Source: an uncultured Oscillospiraceae bacterium
GTDB lineage: Bacteria > Bacillota > Clostridia > Oscillospirales > Acutalibacteraceae
Length of the DNA: 45,570 nucleotides
Direction of reading: 5' to 3'
Assembly: GCA_949292425.1 (NCBI GenBank)
Contig: CASEZK010000034.1
Location: 1-45,570, forward strand
Every line of letters starts with the position of its first letter. Position 1 is the stretch's first letter. Below the pieces are notes generated by a model. The model did no database searches and was not told the DNA's origin. It saw nothing but the letters and a program-made list of their open reading frames with translations. Positions 1 through 8,512 of this stretch are shown here, piece by piece. A program made the position numbers and the translations under genes.

Positions 1-53
1 ATTTTCAAGGTCCTCTTGCTGCTGAAAAGCTTTCTTTTCGCAACGTGATTATT

Positions 54-82
54 ATCTTATCACATGCTTTTCCCTTTGTCAA
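54..82 (-). promoter_or_regulatory. Sigma-A promoter, probably of an rRNA operon beyond the left edge
   Basis: On the minus strand TTGACA (82-77) is followed by a 17-base spacer and TAAGAT (59-54), with TG just upstream of the -10 (extended -10) and an A-rich tract upstream of the -35. Transcription would run off the left edge. The RNA would contain GACCTTGAAAAT near positions 12-1, which resembles the boxA/leader text found before Firmicutes 16S genes. That an rRNA operon follows is inferred, because no rRNA sequence lies inside the window. Confidence 0.55.
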
Positions 83-222
83 CAACTTTTTTTAACTCTT
101 TCATCCGGTTATTTTTTCTTGCATTCCCTTTGATTTTCGCTATTTCCATACAGTATTTTTATTCTTTGATTTTTCATAAAAAGAAATTTACTCTAAGTTT
201 TTAAAGCATTTTACGTACACAC

Positions 223-250
223 TGTATATTCTTTTCCAGATAAATTTCAA
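223..250 (-). promoter_or_regulatory. Possible second upstream promoter of the same leader
   Basis: On the minus strand TTGAAA (250-245), a 16-base spacer and TATACA (228-223) form a moderate sigma-A promoter about 170 bases upstream of the stronger one. Tandem promoters are usual for rRNA operons. The rest of 83-372 is AT-rich and holds no gene. I see only a weak GCTC/GAGC hairpin near 270-285, which might help end tdk transcription. Confidence 0.3.
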
Positions 251-372
251 AAGTAATTTAAAAAAGTAAGCATCCGCTCTTTTGGAGCCAACGCCTTTTT
301 GCTGACTTTTGTTTTCTTTAGCTTTTTTATTTTACCATCTCCTCTCATTTTTGTCAAGTACTTTTTCAAAAT

Positions 373-936
373 TTATTTTGAAAGTTTTCCTTTTTCCCAG
401 CACTGATAGCAAAGAGCCGTATATTTCTCGTTTCCCCCTATGTCTATTTGGTCCCCTTCATATATAATCTTGCCATCTTGATACTTTGCATTCACTATCG
501 CTTTTCTGCCGCATTTGCAAGGCGACTGTATCTCCCTTATCGAGTCGGCCACCTCAATAATCCGTTTGCTCCCATCAAACAGCTTGCACATGTAGTCAGT
601 TTTCAGTCCATAACACATAACCATAACACCCGAATTTGTTAAGTCCCTAAGTTCATCGACTTGACCTGGATTCAAAAACTGCGCTTCATCCACTATTATA
701 ATATCGTAGTCGCTTTGTCCCATTAGCAAACTCTTTATGCTTTCGTTTTCGCTTACAACAAGTGCTTCACAAGAGAGCCCTATCCTAGATTTAACTACTA
801 TTCTGCCTTCCCTCATGTCAGTGCTCGGTTTCAGAAGAACAACTTTCTTGCCATGCTCCTCAAAACTAAATTTCTTCATCAGTGCCATAGCCGTTTTGCT
901 AGACCCCATTACGCCGTAATAAAAATACATTTTCAT
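373..936 (-). CDS. tdk: Thymidine kinase
   Basis: This enzyme phosphorylates thymidine to dTMP in the cytoplasmic salvage pathway. The 187-residue protein has the normal length for the type II family. The N-terminus carries the P-loop GVMGSSKT (residues 8-15), the middle carries DEAQF with the catalytic glutamate, and the C-terminal half carries two zinc-binding cysteine pairs (CKCG and CYQC) that hold the lasso domain. The start is the ATG at 936, preceded by AGGTGAC. It lies 15 bases after the PHP gene, so the two are probably co-transcribed. Its placement near the nucleoside uptake operon fits pyrimidine salvage, but it is a separate unit on the opposite strand. Confidence 0.95.
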   Translation of the reverse strand: MKMYFYYGVMGSSKTAMALMKKFSFEEHGKKVVLLKPSTDMREGRIVVKSRIGLSCEALVVSENESIKSLLMGQSDYDIIIVDEAQFLNPGQVDELRDLTNSGVMVMCYGLKTDYMCKLFDGSKRIIEVADSIREIQSPCKCGRKAIVNAKYQDGKIIYEGDQIDIGGNEKYTALCYQCWEKGKLSK

Positions 937-951
937 AATGTCACCTACGTT

Positions 952-1779
952 TCATTGCATTATTTTTTCTTTGATCGGAACCTGCATAGGCACCCTGTTT
1001 TTAAAAACAGTAAAATTGTCAAATCCAGCTTTCAGCAACATATCATAGCTCTGCTCTATGCCCCTGCCTATATTTTCGCTTTTGTGAGCACCAGACCCGA
1101 CTGTTACATATTTCCCGCCCGCTTTTTTAAATTCATACAATAAGTTCTGATTTAAAAATATGGAAATGTCCCCAAAAGCCGCAGACGATGTGTTTATTTC
1201 CAGAGCTTTTCCCTCTTTAGCTAGTTCACTTAAGACATGCCGCACCTTACCTTCCACTTTTTCAGAATCTACCACTATGCCGAAATATTTCGTTATGTAC
1301 TTTATTGGATAATTGAAATGGGCCAAACTATCAAACAAGCCTATATGCACCACTTCAAGCACTTCGTCTAGGTAATCGTTCAAAATATTGTATATATCAC
1401 CCTCGCTGTAATCTATATCATAAAAGTCGTTCAACCCTTTAATATTATGAACCGCCGCCAAAACAAAATCAAAATTCGCCGCATTTAAAATTTTTTTGGC
1501 ATATTTTATATTCCTGTGCATCTGAGATAATTCCATTCCGGAGAAAACCTGTAAATCATTTGCAAAGCTTATCTGAGTTTTTTTTGCCTCAAAGTGCAGT
1601 TGCTTTAAAGATTTTTCATATTCTCTTTTTTCAAACGTATCACATTCGCAATTATCCACAACTGTAATTGAATAAAAGCCCTTACCTACCGCTGTTTCAC
1701 ATATCTTCACAATCGGATCAATGGCATTCGATGAGTTATCGCTATGAATATGGCTATCCGAAAAGAACTTATATTTCAT
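952..1779 (-). CDS. PHP-domain protein, histidinol-phosphatase-like, with altered metal site
   Basis: This 275-residue protein has the length and layout of HisJ-type PHP phosphoesterases, which bind metal ions in a TIM-barrel-like pocket. The first motif HIH (residues 10-12) is intact, as are GMELSQ, VAAVH and LAHF. Two expected ligands are replaced: the usual Asp-His pair reads DNC, with Asn43 in place of His, and the usual SDAH reads SGAH, with Gly230 in place of Asp. A histidinol-phosphate role is therefore uncertain, and no his genes are nearby. The start is well supported by GGAGGG ahead of the ATG at 1779. It is the first gene of a two-gene unit with tdk. An exact DnaA-box sequence (1652-1660) overlaps the codons of the altered motif. 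Confidence 0.8.
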   Translation of the reverse strand: MKYKFFSDSHIHSDNSSNAIDPIVKICETAVGKGFYSITVVDNCECDTFEKREYEKSLKQLHFEAKKTQISFANDLQVFSGMELSQMHRNIKYAKKILNAANFDFVLAAVHNIKGLNDFYDIDYSEGDIYNILNDYLDEVLEVVHIGLFDSLAHFNYPIKYITKYFGIVVDSEKVEGKVRHVLSELAKEGKALEINTSSAAFGDISIFLNQNLLYEFKKAGGKYVTVGSGAHKSENIGRGIEQSYDMLLKAGFDNFTVFKNRVPMQVPIKEKIMQ

Positions 1780-1801
1780 AAAAATATCCCTCCATTTTCG
1801 A

Positions 1802-1830
1802 ATTATATCACACTTTTTTTCGCTTTTCTA
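1802..1830 (-). promoter_or_regulatory. Promoter of the PHP-tdk unit
   Basis: On the minus strand a consensus TATAAT (1807-1802) is preceded by TGA, giving an extended -10, and by TAGAAA (1830-1825) with a 17-base spacer. It lies just upstream of the GGAGGG and ATG of the PHP gene and diverges from the V-ATPase promoter. Confidence 0.55.
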
Positions 1831-1847
1831 TCCTTTATATTTTTGCA

Positions 1848-1876
1848 TTGACAAAACAAACTTTCTGTTTCATAAT
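1848..1876 (+). promoter_or_regulatory. Sigma-A promoter of the V-type ATPase operon
   Basis: A perfect TTGACA (1848-1853), a 17-base spacer and CATAAT (1871-1876) precede the first gene by about 80 bases. The leader holds a 9-bp AAAACATTT/AAATGTTTT hairpin (about 1888-1916), and the ribosome binding site GGAGGT follows at 1949-1954. Confidence 0.75.
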
Positions 1877-1959
1877 ATGTTTGTTAAAAACATTTGAAAT
1901 ATTGAAAAATGTTTTGGGGCTTGTAAATTGTTAGTTTCTTTATTCTCGGAGGTGTTTTT

Positions 1960-2271
1960 ATGCGAGATATGATCGAAAGAATCATGGAAATGGATAAGGC
2001 TGCACAAGAGGTCACTCAAAAAGTTCAAAAAGAAAAATTAAGCTTGGAACAAGAAATAAAAAATCTTAAGAAAAAAATTCGTTCAGAATACCTTGAACGC
2101 GCAAGAAAAAGAATCGAAAATAACCGAATTGAAGAGCAAAAAGCCGCAAACGATAAAATAGAAACTATCAAAAATTCTGAGAAAAATATATCACAACGTA
2201 TAGAAAAAAGTTACCTTGATAATAAGAATATGTGGATAAACGATATAGTAAAAAGAGCGTTAGGAGAGTGA
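1960..2271 (+). CDS. V-type ATP synthase subunit G/H (peripheral stalk)
   Basis: This small 103-residue protein is almost entirely a charged, heptad-like helix rich in Lys, Glu and Gln, as expected for the G/H stalk subunit that pairs with subunit E. The family is recognised mainly from position and composition, since the sequence is low in complexity. It is the first gene of the operon, has a strong GGAGGT site, and ends four bases before subunit C. An exact DnaA-box sequence (2231-2239) lies inside the coding region and may be coincidental. Confidence 0.75.
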   Translation: MRDMIERIMEMDKAAQEVTQKVQKEKLSLEQEIKNLKKKIRSEYLERARKRIENNRIEEQKAANDKIETIKNSEKNISQRIEKSYLDNKNMWINDIVKRALGE

Positions 2272-2275
2272 AAAA

Positions 2276-3304
2276 ATGTCTTCTAATTTCTCATCAAACG
2301 TCATTTTGGCAAAAGCTTTAGCTATGTACGGCAAAAGAGTTAAAGGTCTTGACTATGATGAATTGATAAACTGCAAGTCTGTTTCTGAAGTTGCTTCTTA
2401 TCTTAAAATTAACACTGCATATTCTTCGGTATTGAGCCAAATTGATGAAATAAACATCCATCGACATGAGCTTGAAGCACTATTAAAAGAAAAACCAATT
2501 AACGACCTTGCAATATTGGGAAAATATGAACTCACCACGAAAGAGATCCTTTCAGATTTTATAATCATTAAAGCTGAAATAGAAATGATAATTCATGCTT
2601 TGATGTCTCTAATAGCTCAAAAAGATTTTTCTTACTTTAAAAAGGTTCCTGATTTTTTTAAAATACACACAAAAATAGATTTAATTACTTTGTCTAATGC
2701 AAAATCTTACGATATCTTTTTTAAAGCTATAGAAAAAACTCCTTACTACAAGCTCCTCTTACCAATAAAAAATAACAACGATATTAACTTATCTAAAGCT
2801 GAACAGGCGTTGTATAATTACTTATATAATAAACTTTTTGAAATTTTAACCAAAATAAAAAATAAAAGAATAAGAAATAATTTGAAAAATTTATTCGTCT
2901 CTTATATAGACTATAGCAATTTTATTCGCATTTTAAGAATAAAACACAGTTTACCAAATGCTTCGTCTTTTGCTATATTGAAAAAAGGCAGCATAAAAGA
3001 AAAATATCTCAACGATATGATGAAAGCTAATACTGAAGCCGATACTTTTGAAATAATGTATAACATCGTTCAAGGTAAAAAGCTTTTAAAAATTCAGTAT
3101 AGCTACATTGACCAAATACCTTTGAAAGCTTTGTACTACAGTTGCCGTCACACTATACATTCTTCCAGCAACTCTTCAATTGTATTTATTTCCTATATGT
3201 TCTTATCTCAAATCGAACTAAGCAACATAATAAATATAATCGAAGGGATTAGATACAATGTCTCTAAAGACGAAATAAGAAAACTTTTAATATTGAAGGC
3301 ATAG
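2276..3304 (+). CDS. ntpC: V-type ATP synthase subunit C
   Basis: This 342-residue, mostly helical protein has the size and place of the AC39-type subunit C, which links the central rotor stalk to the membrane ring. The N-terminus, ANVILAKALAMYGK-like in style, and the recurrent short helices fit the family; there is no catalytic motif to check. The ribosome binding site GGAGAG overlaps the end of the previous gene, so translation is probably coupled. The coding sequence is markedly AT-rich compared with subunits A and B, as is common for the less conserved stalk subunits. Confidence 0.85.
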   Translation: MSSNFSSNVILAKALAMYGKRVKGLDYDELINCKSVSEVASYLKINTAYSSVLSQIDEINIHRHELEALLKEKPINDLAILGKYELTTKEILSDFIIIKAEIEMIIHALMSLIAQKDFSYFKKVPDFFKIHTKIDLITLSNAKSYDIFFKAIEKTPYYKLLLPIKNNNDINLSKAEQALYNYLYNKLFEILTKIKNKRIRNNLKNLFVSYIDYSNFIRILRIKHSLPNASSFAILKKGSIKEKYLNDMMKANTEADTFEIMYNIVQGKKLLKIQYSYIDQIPLKALYYSCRHTIHSSSNSSIVFISYMFLSQIELSNIINIIEGIRYNVSKDEIRKLLILKA

Positions 3305-3337
3305 ATTATTCTACGCTAAAAGGGGGTATGACTTAAA

Positions 3338-5272
3338 GTGGCTGTTTCTAAAGTCAAAGTTGCAAGCATCATTGGCGTTGCTTCTGCTATTGACAACGTT
3401 GTCAAGGTATGTGGAAAATCTAAAATATTTCATCCGGAAAATGCATTAACGTTTTATTCTAAAAATAAAGACTTTGTTCCCTTTACCGATAAAGATGAAT
3501 TTTCAGCTCCTTTAAAAAAATTACAGAGCATCGTTTCTTCCATAGGGCATAAGCTCGAACTCTCCGATATACGTGATTTTGATGTATCTGCAAGTGAAGC
3601 TAACGACTATGTGGATTATTTATATATTAAGATTGAAAAGCTTTTAAAGAAAAAACAAGATATAAATTTGCTTATTGAGAATTATGAGAAATCTCTTTCG
3701 CAAATAAAACCGTTTGTCGGGCTTGATATAAATTTGACAAAAGTTTCAAATTGCAAATATATAAAGGCAAGGTTTGGAAAATTGCCAAAAGAAAGCTACA
3801 ACAAGCTCCTTTCGTATGAAGGCAATCCTTACGTTATTTTCTTTCCTTGCACAAACGATGAAAATTTTTATTGGGGTGTTTACTTCACTCCCCTCGAAAA
3901 CCGCGAGGAAATAGACAGAATTTTTGCCGGGTTATATTTTGAAAGAATTAGAATTTCTGAAAAAGATGGAACCCCCGAAAGTAAAATTCTTCATATAGAA
4001 AATTGTATAAAAGAAGAAAAAGAAAATCTTAAAAAACTTGAGGCTAAAATAGAATCCTTTTGGAATATCCAGAAAGACCAGTGTATGCGGTTTTATTCTA
4101 AACTGGAAGAATTGAACACATATGCAAGCATAAAAAAGTTTGCAGCTAAGTATCACAATAGTTTTATTTTGGTTGGATGGGTACCTGAAGACAACGAAAA
4201 TGAGCTTTCTGCACAGCTTGATAAAATAGATGGTGTAGAATATTCCATCGAAAAAGCTGACTCGGATAAAAAACATAAACCACCAGTTAAACTTAAAAAC
4301 AATTGGTTTTCAAGACCGTTTGAGACTTTTATAGACATGTATGGCTTGCCAGACTACAACGATATAGACCCCACTTGTTTCGTTGCCATCACTTACACTT
4401 TAATGTACGGCATAATGTTCGGCGACTTAGGTCACGGTTTGATTTTAGCATTGGTTGGGGCAATTTTGTGGAAAATTAAAAAGTTTAGTTTAGGACCAAT
4501 AATGGTTCGCTGCGGCATTTCGGGGGCAATCTTCGGTACTATTTACGGTTCTGTTTTCGGGTACGAGCACGTGCTTGACCCGATGTATAAAAAATTATTT
4601 AACCTCGATGAAAAACCAATAGACGTAATGGCGCCCGACATGATAATGAAAGTCATCGTAGCTACAATAGCTCTCGGAATCTTCTTGATAATAGCCGCAA
4701 TAGTAATGAAAATAGTTTTATCTATAAAATTACATGATTTAGAAAATTTATTTTTCAGCCAAAATGGCATATGTGGGCTAATTTTCTACGTGGCAATAAT
4801 AGTAGGACTAGTAGGACAATTGGTTTTAAAAATTCATATATTCACACCCGTGTACATCTTAGGGTTACTAGTCTTGCCTATGGTTTTGATATTCCTTAAG
4901 GAGCCGCTTGGAAAGATCGTATCCGGCAAAAAAAACTGGCAACCTGAATCTTGGGGAGATTACTTATCTCAAAGTTTCTTTGAACTATATGTAATTTTGC
5001 TTGAGTATCTCTCAAACACAATCTCATTTTTAAGAGTTGGCGCTTACGTACTATCGCACGCAGGGTTTATGATGGGAATATTTATTATTGCAAACATGCT
5101 ACCTCCTGCGGGAAATGTCATGATAGTGATTTTCGGAAATATATTCGTAATAGGTTTGGAAGGCTTGCTTGTAGGCATACAAGTACTTAGACTTGAGTTC
5201 TACGAGATGTTTAGCCGCTTCTTTGAGGGTAATGGCAAACCGTTCGTACCTGTTACAGTTCCGTTTAAATAA
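3338..5272 (+). CDS. ntpI: V-type ATP synthase subunit I (membrane stator)
   Basis: This 644-residue protein is the 116-kDa-type stator subunit that provides the ion half-channels. Residues 1 to about 320 form the cytoplasmic domain with coiled-coil stretches (around 95-125 and 215-245). From about residue 345 to the end there are seven or eight hydrophobic segments. The motif SFLRVGAYVLSHAG contains Arg566, the conserved arginine that faces the ion-carrying glutamate of the c-ring. The start is a GTG at 3338, about a dozen bases after AAGGGGGT; the nearer ATG at 3328 stops after two codons in another frame. The neighbouring c-subunit gene follows 22 bases downstream. Confidence 0.95.
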   Translation: MAVSKVKVASIIGVASAIDNVVKVCGKSKIFHPENALTFYSKNKDFVPFTDKDEFSAPLKKLQSIVSSIGHKLELSDIRDFDVSASEANDYVDYLYIKIEKLLKKKQDINLLIENYEKSLSQIKPFVGLDINLTKVSNCKYIKARFGKLPKESYNKLLSYEGNPYVIFFPCTNDENFYWGVYFTPLENREEIDRIFAGLYFERIRISEKDGTPESKILHIENCIKEEKENLKKLEAKIESFWNIQKDQCMRFYSKLEELNTYASIKKFAAKYHNSFILVGWVPEDNENELSAQLDKIDGVEYSIEKADSDKKHKPPVKLKNNWFSRPFETFIDMYGLPDYNDIDPTCFVAITYTLMYGIMFGDLGHGLILALVGAILWKIKKFSLGPIMVRCGISGAIFGTIYGSVFGYEHVLDPMYKKLFNLDEKPIDVMAPDMIMKVIVATIALGIFLIIAAIVMKIVLSIKLHDLENLFFSQNGICGLIFYVAIIVGLVGQLVLKIHIFTPVYILGLLVLPMVLIFLKEPLGKIVSGKKNWQPESWGDYLSQSFFELYVILLEYLSNTISFLRVGAYVLSHAGFMMGIFIIANMLPPAGNVMIVIFGNIFVIGLEGLLVGIQVLRLEFYEMFSRFFEGNGKPFVPVTVPFK

Positions 5273-5294
5273 TTAATATTTTGGAGGTTTTTTC

Positions 5295-5744
5295 ATGAGT
5301 ACTATTTTATTTGTATTTCTTTTCGTATTGTTGATGAGTTTGTCTGTGTTCTTTGCAAATTTAGCTTTTAAAAAAGGTAAAAATGTAAAAAAAGCACTTG
5401 CTTGCCAGATTTTATCTTTCGTTATGATCACTGGAATTTGTTCTGTTTCTGCTTCTTTATGCGCTCACGCTGAAAATGCAAACAACCAAGAAACAGTCGC
5501 TACAGAACAAGCTTCTTCAAATGATTCCTCAGGCACTGGGCTTGGGTACCTTGCCATGGGTATCGCTATTGGTTTAGCTTGCCTTGGCACAGGGTTGGCC
5601 GTTTCTTCTGCTGCTTCTGCCGTTATCGGCGCTACCTCGGAAGAACCTAAACTTTTTGGTAAGTACCTTATTGTAGTTGCGCTCGCAGAAGGCGTTAGTA
5701 TCTTTGGTTTCCTCGTTTCTTTGTTCATTTACAGCAAAATTTAA
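5295..5744 (+). CDS. ntpK: V-type ATP synthase subunit K (ion-binding c-ring)
   Basis: This 149-residue membrane protein forms the rotor ring. Residues about 80-110 and 120-147 are a typical glycine- and alanine-rich c-subunit hairpin, with the ion-carrying Glu132 in VALAEGVSIFGF. The first half (about 3-21 and 35-55) is also hydrophobic but lacks the glycine pattern and a carboxylate, and it is followed by a polar, Ser/Asn/Gln-rich linker (about 57-78). Only one ion site per four helices is therefore predicted, as in eukaryotic-type V-ATPase c subunits. Glycine follows Glu132 where sodium-binding rings usually have Thr or Ser, so proton use is more likely than sodium; this is inference. GGAGG lies ten bases ahead of the ATG. 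Confidence 0.92.
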   Translation: MSTILFVFLFVLLMSLSVFFANLAFKKGKNVKKALACQILSFVMITGICSVSASLCAHAENANNQETVATEQASSNDSSGTGLGYLAMGIAIGLACLGTGLAVSSAASAVIGATSEEPKLFGKYLIVVALAEGVSIFGFLVSLFIYSKI

Positions 5745-5769
5745 CAAAAGTAAAATTAAGAGGTGCATT

Positions 5770-6078
5770 ATGAGATTCCATTTGCTCAGCGATAACATGG
5801 ATACATTAGTGGGTATGCGACTTTCTGGCGTGCCCGGCGAAATTGTACACGGTGAAACTGAAGTTAAAAACGCTATAAAAAACGCCATTGCAGACGAAAA
5901 TATCGGCGTAATTTTGATAACAAACAAGCTGATGGATCTCTGCAGAGATTATATATATGATGTGAAACTTAACGTGTCTAAACCCTTGATCGTCAAAATT
6001 CCAGGCAGGCACGGCAACTGTAACTTAAAAGATTCTATATCGAAATATATAAAGGATGCTATTGGAATTAAAATTTAA
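5770..6078 (+). CDS. ntpG: V-type ATP synthase subunit F
   Basis: This 102-residue protein is the small central-stalk subunit F, called NtpG in Enterococcus hirae. The sequence starts MRFHLLSDNMDT and contains the alternating strand-helix pattern with VGVILIT-like and KPLIVKIPG-like segments typical of the family. I placed the start at the ATG at 5770 because AAGAGGTG lies directly upstream; an in-frame extension to 5677 would overlap the c-subunit gene and has no ribosome binding site. It lies between subunits K and E in a tightly packed operon. Confidence 0.88.
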   Translation: MRFHLLSDNMDTLVGMRLSGVPGEIVHGETEVKNAIKNAIADENIGVILITNKLMDLCRDYIYDVKLNVSKPLIVKIPGRHGNCNLKDSISKYIKDAIGIKI

Positions 6079-6101
6079 TTGGTTTGGGAGGTGTTTAATA
6101 A

Positions 6102-6698
6102 GTGTCAATGAGTAGCAAAACCAGCAATTTTTTGAAGGCTATAGATAAATACGCAAAAGAACAGCAACGCGAAATTAAAGCTAAGGCCAATGAGTTTAAA
6201 ATAAAAGAGTTGCAAAGAGCCGAAGCAGAAGTTTTGAGGGATTCTTACCATCTCATACAAAGGGAAATGGCTTCTATGCGCAAGAAAATAGATGGAGAAG
6301 TTTCTAAAGTCGAAATAGAAAAGAAAAGAGCTCTTCTTTCAAAACGATATAAAATTACTGAAAATATTTTTAATGAAGCTAAAATGAAATTAATTGAATT
6401 TTCCAAAAGTAAAGAATATTTGAACGTTCTTTTAAAATCTGTTAGGGAAATCTCAGAAGTATTTAACGACACTGATGACGCTATTTTCTACGTAAAAAAG
6501 GAAGACTTAGCATATGAAGAAGATATAAAAAAAGAATTCCCGCTTACGTGCAAGGTTAAGGAAAATAAAAAAATTCAAATTGGCGGTGTTCTTGCAAACA
6601 GCACTAAACTGGGGATAAACATCGATGAAACTCTGGATTCTAAGCTTGAAAATCAAAGAGAATGGTTTGCTGAAAATTCTAACCTGAGTATAGTGTAA
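6102..6698 (+). CDS. ntpE: V-type ATP synthase subunit E (peripheral stalk)
   Basis: This 198-residue protein has a long charged N-terminal helix (about residues 10-95) and a compact C-terminal domain ending in KIQIGGVLANSTKLGINID-like text, the usual arrangement of subunit E, which pairs with G/H to hold the A3B3 head. The GTG at 6102 sits eight bases after GGGAGGTG and is the best start; an ATG at 6108 is in frame. It is followed directly by subunit A. Confidence 0.92.
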   Translation: MSMSSKTSNFLKAIDKYAKEQQREIKAKANEFKIKELQRAEAEVLRDSYHLIQREMASMRKKIDGEVSKVEIEKKRALLSKRYKITENIFNEAKMKLIEFSKSKEYLNVLLKSVREISEVFNDTDDAIFYVKKEDLAYEEDIKKEFPLTCKVKENKKIQIGGVLANSTKLGINIDETLDSKLENQREWFAENSNLSIV

Positions 6699-6723
6699 TC
6701 TTCCTTTTAATGGAGTGTGTATT

Positions 6724-8487
6724 ATGGAAAATCAAGACGTTATATACGGTATAAATGGACCTGTCGTGACCGTTAAAAATACAAAATCATTTTCAATGTT
6801 AGAAATGGTTTACGTCGGGAATGACAAGCTTGTTGGAGAAGTTATCGGCATAAACGAAAATTTCACTACCATACAGGTTTATGAGGAAACTACTGGACTT
6901 AAACCACTTGAGCCTGTGGAAAAAACAGGCCAGCCTATGACTATCACCTTGGGTCCTGGTATCCTTGACAATATTTTCGATGGTATTCAACGTCCACTTA
7001 AAGATATAGAAAAAGCTTCTGGCGCATTTATAAAAAGAGGCGTTAGCGTGAACGCTCTGGATAAAACCAAACTTTGGGATGTAACTATAGATGTAAAAAA
7101 GGGCGATGTTTTATCACCCGGTCAAGTCTACGCACAATGCAATGAAACCAGTATTATTCGCCATAAATGTATGGTTCCTCCAGATATTTCAGGGGAAGTA
7201 ATTAGTGTTGCTAAGAATGGAAAATACAGCGTAACCGACACTGTAGTCACGCTTAGGAGCGAAGATGGTACGGAATGGCCACTTTCTCTTTGCCAAAAAT
7301 GGCCAATACGCGCCCCTCGCCCCATAAGCAAAAGATTGCCCACAAATGTTCCTTTGATAACCGGGCAGAGAGTTATTGACACGCTTTTCCCTATAGCTAA
7401 AGGGGGAGCCGCCGCAGTTCCCGGCGGATTTGGAACAGGCAAAACTATGACACAACATCAGCTAGCTAAATGGTGCGACGCTGATATTATCGTATATGTT
7501 GGTTGCGGTGAGCGCGGAAATGAAATGAGCCAAGTCTTAAGCGAATTTTCAGAACTTATTGATCCAAAATCTAACAAAAGAATGACTGAAAGAACCGTCT
7601 TAATCGCTAACACATCAAACATGCCTGTGGCAGCTAGAGAAGCATCTATTTACACCGGTATAACCCTTGCAGAATATTACCGAGATATGGGATATAACGT
7701 CGCTATAATGGCCGATTCCACTTCTCGATGGGCCGAAGCTTTAAGAGAAATTTCTGGAAGATTGGAAGAAATGCCAGCAGAAGAAGGGTTCCCGGCATAC
7801 TTACCATCGAGGTTATCTGAATTTTATGAAAGAGCTGGAATTGTTGAAAACTTAAATGGGTCAAAAGGGTCTGTTACAATTATTGGTGCTGTGTCTCCAC
7901 AAGGGTCGGATTTTTCCGAACCCGTTACCCAAAATACTAAAAGATTCACACGTTGTTTTTGGGCCTTAGACAAAGCTTTGGCTTACGAAAGGCATTATCC
8001 CGCTATAAATTGGACTCAAAGTTACAGCGAATACTTTTCAGACTTGGATCCTTGGTTTTTTGAACATGTTGGAGAAGGGTTTGTAAAACGCAGAAAAAGA
8101 ATAAGCGCTATTTTGCAAGAAGAAAATAAACTTATGGAAATCGTAAAGCTCATTGGTTCTGACGTTTTACCGGACGATCAGAAGCTTATAATAGAAATCG
8201 CTAGAGTTATTAGAGTCGGTTTCTTACAGCAAAACGCCTTTCACAAGGATGATACCTTTGTGCCGCTTGAAAAGCAAAAGCTTATGATGAAAACCATTTT
8301 GTATTTATATAAGAAATCTAAACAACTAATAAGCGCGTCTATACCGATAGCTAGAATTATGGAAACAGGGCTTTTCGATAAGCTCATTAAGATGAAGTAC
8401 GATATTCCAAATGACAACCTCGATATGTTTGAATCCTACATCAATCAAATAAATAAAACTTTTGAAAGTATATTAAAATTACATTGA
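6724..8487 (+). CDS. ntpA: V-type ATP synthase subunit A (catalytic)
   Basis: This is the nucleotide-hydrolysing subunit of the A3B3 head. It has 587 residues from the ATG at 6724, the normal length. The P-loop GGFGTGKT lies at residues 234-241, followed by the GERGNEM motif and the Walker B region MADSTSRWAEALRE. The non-homologous insert typical of V-type A subunits lies before the P-loop. A GTG at 6715 is in frame but falls inside the ribosome binding site TGGAGTG, so I prefer the ATG. A 147-base gap holding a large palindromic element separates it from subunit B, in contrast to the short gaps elsewhere in the operon. Confidence 0.97.
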   Translation: MENQDVIYGINGPVVTVKNTKSFSMLEMVYVGNDKLVGEVIGINENFTTIQVYEETTGLKPLEPVEKTGQPMTITLGPGILDNIFDGIQRPLKDIEKASGAFIKRGVSVNALDKTKLWDVTIDVKKGDVLSPGQVYAQCNETSIIRHKCMVPPDISGEVISVAKNGKYSVTDTVVTLRSEDGTEWPLSLCQKWPIRAPRPISKRLPTNVPLITGQRVIDTLFPIAKGGAAAVPGGFGTGKTMTQHQLAKWCDADIIVYVGCGERGNEMSQVLSEFSELIDPKSNKRMTERTVLIANTSNMPVAAREASIYTGITLAEYYRDMGYNVAIMADSTSRWAEALREISGRLEEMPAEEGFPAYLPSRLSEFYERAGIVENLNGSKGSVTIIGAVSPQGSDFSEPVTQNTKRFTRCFWALDKALAYERHYPAINWTQSYSEYFSDLDPWFFEHVGEGFVKRRKRISAILQEENKLMEIVKLIGSDVLPDDQKLIIEIARVIRVGFLQQNAFHKDDTFVPLEKQKLMMKTILYLYKKSKQLISASIPIARIMETGLFDKLIKMKYDIPNDNLDMFESYINQINKTFESILKLH

Positions 8488-8512
8488 AGATATTGCTTAA
8501 TTACAGCTTTGT

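Noticed and set aside
5677..5769. Longer form of V-ATPase subunit F
   Set aside because: It overlaps the end of the c-subunit gene and lacks a ribosome binding site, whereas the ATG at 5770 has AAGAGGTG and matches the family start.
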